Shown here piece by piece: positions 13,410 through 19,365 of a stretch of DNA of 19,365 nucleotides. Position 1 is the stretch's first letter. Each line of letters begins with the position of its first letter. The position numbers were made by a program, and so were the translations under genes. Location of the stretch: contig DDIS01000207.1 of NCBI GenBank assembly GCA_002338615.1, positions 9,713-29,077 of the forward strand, in the 5' to 3' direction. Source of the DNA: Proteobacteria bacterium UBA1844. GTDB lineage: Bacteria; Pseudomonadota; Gammaproteobacteria; Steroidobacterales; Woeseiaceae. The notes beneath the pieces were generated by a model, which did not search any database, was not told the origin of the DNA, and saw only the letters and a program-made list of their open reading frames with translations.

Positions 13410-15473
13410 CTACCAGATTTTGACGCGCTCCTCGGGCGGCAGGTACAGCTTCGCGTCGGGCCCTATATCGAAGGCTGTGTACCACTCCGGCACGTTTCGT
13501 ACCGCACCGTTCGCACGGAACATCGAGGGCGCGTGCGGGTTGGTCTGAATAAGGTTTCTTAAGGCCTCGTCGCGGTACTTGTTACGCCACACCTGGGCAT
13601 AACCGAGAAATACGCGCTGCACGCCGGTAAAGCCGTCGATGACGGGCGGCTCCTTGCCATCCAGCGACATCTTGTAGGCCAAGAGGCCGATGCTGATGCC
13701 GCCGAGGTCGCCAATATTTTCACCCAATGTGTATTCGCCGTTCACGTGCAGGTCGTTGAATGGTGCGTAGGCGTTGTATTGCGAGACCAGCTTGTCGGTG
13801 CGCTTTTCAAACTCAGCACGATCCTTGTCCGTCCACCAGTTACGCAGGACGCCGTCACCGTCGAACTTGCTCCCCGAATCGTCAAAGCCATGACCAATTT
13901 CGTGACCAATCACCGCACCGATCGCGCCGTAGTTCACAGCATCGTCCGCATCGGCAGTAAAGAATGGCGGTTGCAAAATCGCGGCGGGGAATACAATCTC
14001 GTTCATCGTCGGATTGTAATAGGCGTTCACGGTCTGCGGCGTCATGCTCCATTCGCTGCGATCGACCTCACCGCCCTGACGCTGCACTTCGCGATCGTAT
14101 TCAGCTTGCGCAGAGCGTACGAGGTTTCCGTACAGGTCATCGGGCCTAAGATCAAAATCATACTCGCGCCAGACATCGGGGTAACCGATTTTCGGTTTGA
14201 ACTTCGACAGCTTGTCGAGAGCCTGTGCCTTGGTCTCGTCCGTCATCCAGTCAAGTTCCGTGATGCTCTTCTCGTAAGCCTTGATCAGGTTGCCGACCAA
14301 TTCGATCATGCGCTCCTTCGCTGCCGGCGGAAAATGCTTTTTCACATACACCTCGCCAACGACTTCGCCGAGATTGCCGTTGACCGCAGTCACAGCCCTG
14401 CGCCACATCGGTAGCTGTTCTTCAGTGCCTGAGAGCGTCTTGCCGTAGAACTCGAAGTTCTGTTTGTCGAGTGCCTGGTTGAGCATCCCGGCGCGGTGAT
14501 TGACGGCCACCCATTGCAAATAGGTTTTCCATGTATCGAGGTCCGTGTCTTTGATTATGCCGTCGAGTTCACGAATGTAGTCGGTATTGATAACAATGAG
14601 GCCATCGGTCAGTTCGGGTTCGACTTTTGCAATCTCAAGATAGACGTCCCAGTTAAAATTCGGCATCAGCTCCGGCAGGTCGCCGAGCGCGACCTTGTTG
14701 TAGTTCGCCGCCCAGTCGCGGGTGTCTTCCTTTTTCATGTTCTTGTCCGCGAGCCGGGTTTCCAGCTTCATGACGGCTTTCGCCGCGGCCGCAGCGCCTG
14801 GCAAGCCGGCGAGGTCGAACATTTTCTCAATATGGGTAACGTATGCCCCGCGAATCTCAACGGACTTTGGATCTGTGTTGAAATAGAATTCACGGTCGGG
14901 CAAACCGAGACCACTCTGAAACATGTAAATGCCGTAATGTGTCGGCCGCTTCATGTCTGGAAACTGTGTCATGCCAAGCGGCGCGTCCAGGCCTCGCTCG
15001 ATGGCTCCGGCGAAGTATTCCGCCAGCTCGTCGTAGTTCGAGATCGCTTCGATGCGCTCCATTTCCGGCTGCAGCGGTGCAACGCCCAGGGCGTCGCGTT
15101 TGTCCCAGTTCATGTACGACTTGTAAAGGTCGCCGACCTTTTGCTCCGGCGAACCCTCCGGAAAGTCGCCGTTCGCGGACTCTTCGATGATTTCCTTGAC
15201 GTATTCCTGCGCTTCGTCGTTCAGGATACCGAAGCCGCCATAGGTGGCTTTGTCCGCCGGTATTTCGGTCTTGTCGATCCATGCGCCATTCATGTACATG
15301 AAAAAGTCGTCGCCGGGCCGGATGCTCTTGTCCATGTTCTCGAGAACGAGCCCGGACTTGAGAGGCGCAGCCTCTGTCGTGGCCGGCGTTGTCGTGGCCG
15401 CCGCTTCGTCGTGTGACTGGCCGCAGCCCGCCAGTAGCAGCAGTACCAGTGCACCAAAAGTCGTATTTCTCAC
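13410..15473 (-). CDS. M13 family zinc metallopeptidase, predicted lipoprotein
   Basis: This belongs to the neprilysin/PepO family, zinc endopeptidases that cut oligopeptides, here probably anchored outside the cytoplasm. From the GTG at 15473 it is 687 aa. A lipoprotein signal (MRNTTFGALVLLLLAGC) is followed by a Thr/Ala-rich linker. The M13 N-terminal domain (DKSIRPGDDFFMYMNGAWIDKTEIP) follows, and then the peptidase domain with substrate motif NAYYNP (about 483), HEIGH with zinc ligands His524 and His528, and the third ligand Glu585 in GENIGDLGG. It ends in VKIW, as usual for the family. An in-frame ATG exists at 15497, but GAGGGG stands 7 nt before the GTG and the resulting signal peptide is better formed. 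It is convergent with the exported two-repeat gene. Confidence 0.93.
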   Translation of the reverse strand: MRNTTFGALVLLLLAGCGQSHDEAAATTTPATTEAAPLKSGLVLENMDKSIRPGDDFFMYMNGAWIDKTEIPADKATYGGFGILNDEAQEYVKEIIEESANGDFPEGSPEQKVGDLYKSYMNWDKRDALGVAPLQPEMERIEAISNYDELAEYFAGAIERGLDAPLGMTQFPDMKRPTHYGIYMFQSGLGLPDREFYFNTDPKSVEIRGAYVTHIEKMFDLAGLPGAAAAAKAVMKLETRLADKNMKKEDTRDWAANYNKVALGDLPELMPNFNWDVYLEIAKVEPELTDGLIVINTDYIRELDGIIKDTDLDTWKTYLQWVAVNHRAGMLNQALDKQNFEFYGKTLSGTEEQLPMWRRAVTAVNGNLGEVVGEVYVKKHFPPAAKERMIELVGNLIKAYEKSITELDWMTDETKAQALDKLSKFKPKIGYPDVWREYDFDLRPDDLYGNLVRSAQAEYDREVQRQGGEVDRSEWSMTPQTVNAYYNPTMNEIVFPAAILQPPFFTADADDAVNYGAIGAVIGHEIGHGFDDSGSKFDGDGVLRNWWTDKDRAEFEKRTDKLVSQYNAYAPFNDLHVNGEYTLGENIGDLGGISIGLLAYKMSLDGKEPPVIDGFTGVQRVFLGYAQVWRNKYRDEALRNLIQTNPHAPSMFRANGAVRNVPEWYTAFDIGPDAKLYLPPEERVKIW

Positions 15474-15489
15474 ATACTTCCCCTCATAT

Positions 15490-15507
15490 TGCGGCAATCG
15501 GGCCGCA
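15490..15507. promoter_or_regulatory. Hairpin in the leader of the M13 peptidase gene
   Basis: TGCGGC and GCCGCA form a perfect 6-bp stem with a 6-nt loop, 17-34 nt upstream of the GTG start and just before the Shine-Dalgarno sequence. It could affect translation or simply be chance in GC-rich DNA. On the minus strand a TATTCT box lies just upstream of it at about 15510-15515. Confidence 0.25.
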
Positions 15508-15563
15508 GAATAGTTTTCATAGACAGCCTGCCCCGGGGGCGGTTCCCTGGATCTGGCGGTTGC

Positions 15564-16013
15564 TTAATCGTCGTCGTCGGGCAGATACACTTCATCGCCG
15601 GGTGCATCGCCAAGGTTAACCAGCTCCTTGCGTTGCGCTTCCGAGATTTCATAAATCTTGTCGATCGTGCAGCCGCGTATCGTATCGAAACCCGCGCGTA
15701 TACGGTTTTGGCTGTCACGCCGGTCGACCATGTCGTAGGTGAACTCGCTTTGCCGAAGTTCGCGACACCCGCGCCGGAATTCGATCAGGTAGTCACCGGT
15801 CCGGATTGGCACCACCAGGAACTGGTCGTTGATATAGGTGTAGTTGATCTGCCGGAAGTAGCGAAATTCGTCCACTTCTTTCAGTTGATTGGCGACTACG
15901 TAATCGCGCACGGCCTCGACGTCCTGCATATCGTAGCCCGTCGCGCACGCGCCGAGGAGTGCTGTCGCACTGAGCACGAACAGCTTCAGATTTTTTGTTA
16001 CCCGCTGATACAT
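15564..16013 (-). CDS. Small lipoprotein, DUF6491-like
   Basis: The 149-aa protein carries a lipoprotein signal peptide with lipobox LGAC (Cys23). The mature part contains a conserved-looking segment (EFRYFRQINYTYINDQFLVVPIRTGDYLIEFRRGCREL, about 49-86) and a C-terminal GCTIDKIYEISEAQRKEL, with two cysteines (83 and 115) that could form a disulfide. This layout resembles the DUF6491 family of proteobacterial lipoproteins of unknown function; I assign it from memory of the pattern and with caution. The tail is very acidic (four Asp at the end). AGGAG lies upstream of two adjacent starts, GTG at 16016 and ATG at 16013. I chose the ATG, which overlaps the preceding stop (TGATG), so translation is probably coupled to the GST-like gene. 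Confidence 0.7.
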   Translation of the reverse strand: MYQRVTKNLKLFVLSATALLGACATGYDMQDVEAVRDYVVANQLKEVDEFRYFRQINYTYINDQFLVVPIRTGDYLIEFRRGCRELRQSEFTYDMVDRRDSQNRIRAGFDTIRGCTIDKIYEISEAQRKELVNLGDAPGDEVYLPDDDD

Positions 16014-16954
16014 CACCGGCGCTCCTCTGCATAAAGTTTCTGCACCCAGGCAACCGCGTGCGGATAATCCGCTATCCAGCGCTCGATGTCCGCGCGCATC
16101 GGGTTCGATGTCTGGCCGCGCTCGATGCGCGAGCTGTCCGCCTTGCCGCCGCCATAGTTTAGCGGTTGCAGCCAGAGACCCGTCATTGCAGCAAACTCGT
16201 AATCAGTATAGTTGCGTTGCTCACCTTCCAGTATAGATGTCCGTCCATCGGATAGGGTTGCATCGAGTTCTGCGAGCAGCTTCTCTATATGGGCACACGC
16301 TTTGCTGTAGTTGGCAGGTGTGATTTTAAACGAGCGCCTGATCAGAAATGCGAGTACTGGAAACAGCGGCCGCAGGATCCAGCGCTGCCAGGGCGGCACG
16401 GCGCTATTATCGGCGCCCCAGGCATGCAGCGTCAGCTCACGGTCCTGCAGGAGGTGGTGGTAGACCCAGACCTGGAGGTTGACGCCGTATCGATCCAGGC
16501 GCTGCTCAAACTCAAGCCGCGCGGGTGTCGGCGCGAGATGCGCGACGTTCGCGCCAGGCGATACGGCGTAGGCGCCCCAGAGATAGCGCAGGATCTCGGC
16601 GGAGTTGCCGATCTGCGAGCGTACCGCGCCGGTACGAATTTTGAGGCGCGGCACGGTGCGACCCAGAAAATACGCGCCAAGCGTGCCTCCGGCCGGCTTT
16701 TCCACGTACTCGATTCCCGCCGCGTCCATGTTCCAGCGCACTTTTTCCACGAAGTGACTCGCGGCAATGGACTCGAGGACCAGCGGCGGCGCCCGTTCGG
16801 GCGCGACGAATCCACTCAGGACTATGAGCCAGCGCCACAGCAGCATCAGGACAACGGCCAGGACTGCAGTTGCGACGGACCAGCCCCACACCGCGACCAC
16901 CACAGGTAGCAGCCAAAGGAAGACCCCGTGCACGAACAATCGACGGTCCGTCAC
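16013..16954 (-). CDS. Membrane-anchored glutathione S-transferase-like protein
   Basis: The 313-aa protein begins with two hydrophobic helices (about 7-25 and 27-48), followed by a thioredoxin-like GST N-terminal domain (about 57-127): LVLESIAASHFVEKVRWNMD, the cis-proline region RTVPRLKIRTG (Pro102) and NSAEILRYL, which matches the glutathione gamma-glutamyl contact. A helical GST C-terminal domain follows (about 145-305), ending in YPHAVAWVQKLYAEERR. The catalytic residue and substrate cannot be fixed; the candidate is Ser66 after the first strand. The membrane anchor is unusual for a GST, so it may act on lipophilic substrates or serve a structural role. The GTG start follows the gyrB TAA with no gap, and the stop overlaps the lipoprotein start. 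An internal GTG at codon 8 is an alternative start. Confidence 0.75.
   Translation of the reverse strand: MTDRRLFVHGVFLWLLPVVVAVWGWSVATAVLAVVLMLLWRWLIVLSGFVAPERAPPLVLESIAASHFVEKVRWNMDAAGIEYVEKPAGGTLGAYFLGRTVPRLKIRTGAVRSQIGNSAEILRYLWGAYAVSPGANVAHLAPTPARLEFEQRLDRYGVNLQVWVYHHLLQDRELTLHAWGADNSAVPPWQRWILRPLFPVLAFLIRRSFKITPANYSKACAHIEKLLAELDATLSDGRTSILEGEQRNYTDYEFAAMTGLWLQPLNYGGGKADSSRIERGQTSNPMRADIERWIADYPHAVAWVQKLYAEERR

Positions 16955-19365
<2,411 letters not shown>

Noticed and set aside
14496..15416. Long open frame (about 306 codons) on the plus strand opposite the M13 peptidase gene
   Set aside because: It has no recognisable domain or ribosome binding site and mirrors a well-supported M13 gene; GC-rich codon bias leaves the antisense frame open.

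Overview
The window looks like chromosomal core sequence from a gammaproteobacterium with moderately high GC. The evidence is a GyrB that follows the Escherichia coli protein closely and carries the long TOPRIM insertion of this group, a glnA–ntrB–ntrC nitrogen cluster with a sigma-54 promoter and NtrC enhancer, a two-subunit glycyl-tRNA synthetase, and GTAGGAGCG-type REP elements. I cannot name the genus. A marine or soil lineage outside the enterics (for example near Woeseiales, Chromatiales or Xanthomonadales) is only a guess. No rRNA, tRNA, CRISPR array, prophage or insertion sequence was found.

Layout. 1-501: trmL (tRNA wobble methyltransferase, minus strand), preceded at the window edge by half of a palindromic repeat. 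581-1528: class 1B dihydroorotate dehydrogenase, divergent from trmL, with no pyrK beside it. 1553-1665: three REP units. 1749-2519: short AMP nucleosidase. 2566-3333: convergent short-chain dehydrogenase. 3446-7980 (minus strand): ntrC, ntrB, a DUF4124 exported protein and glnA, in transcription order glnA > DUF4124 > ntrB > ntrC. 7981-8412: glnA/glyQ divergent control region. 8413-13356 (plus strand): glyQ, glyS, gmhB, plsC and an exported two-repeat protein. 13363-13401: strong palindrome between convergent genes. 13410-19365 (minus strand): M13 metallopeptidase lipoprotein, small lipoprotein, membrane-anchored GST-like protein and gyrB, whose 5' end is cut by the window edge.

How it works together. 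Glutamine synthetase and its two-component regulators form one nitrogen-control module. Upstream of glnA I can read a sigma-54 promoter with GG-N10-GC spacing, two near-perfect NtrC sites 31 bp apart, a degenerate third site another 30 bp out, an IHF-core match between enhancer and promoter, and a perfect 29-bp palindrome overlapping that IHF match. The glyQ-glyS-gmhB-plsC block facing gyrB resembles the oriC-proximal arrangement of Pseudomonas, so this window is probably close to the replication origin, with a few envelope genes inserted between the two halves.

Most of the window is ordinary core genome. The points most worth a second look are the glnA control region with its palindrome, the dispersed 15-bp-arm palindrome seen twice, the orphan class 1B PyrD, the GST-like membrane protein directly coupled to gyrB, the duplicated-domain exported protein, and a recurring -10-like box 6-9 nt before start codons without Shine-Dalgarno sequences.
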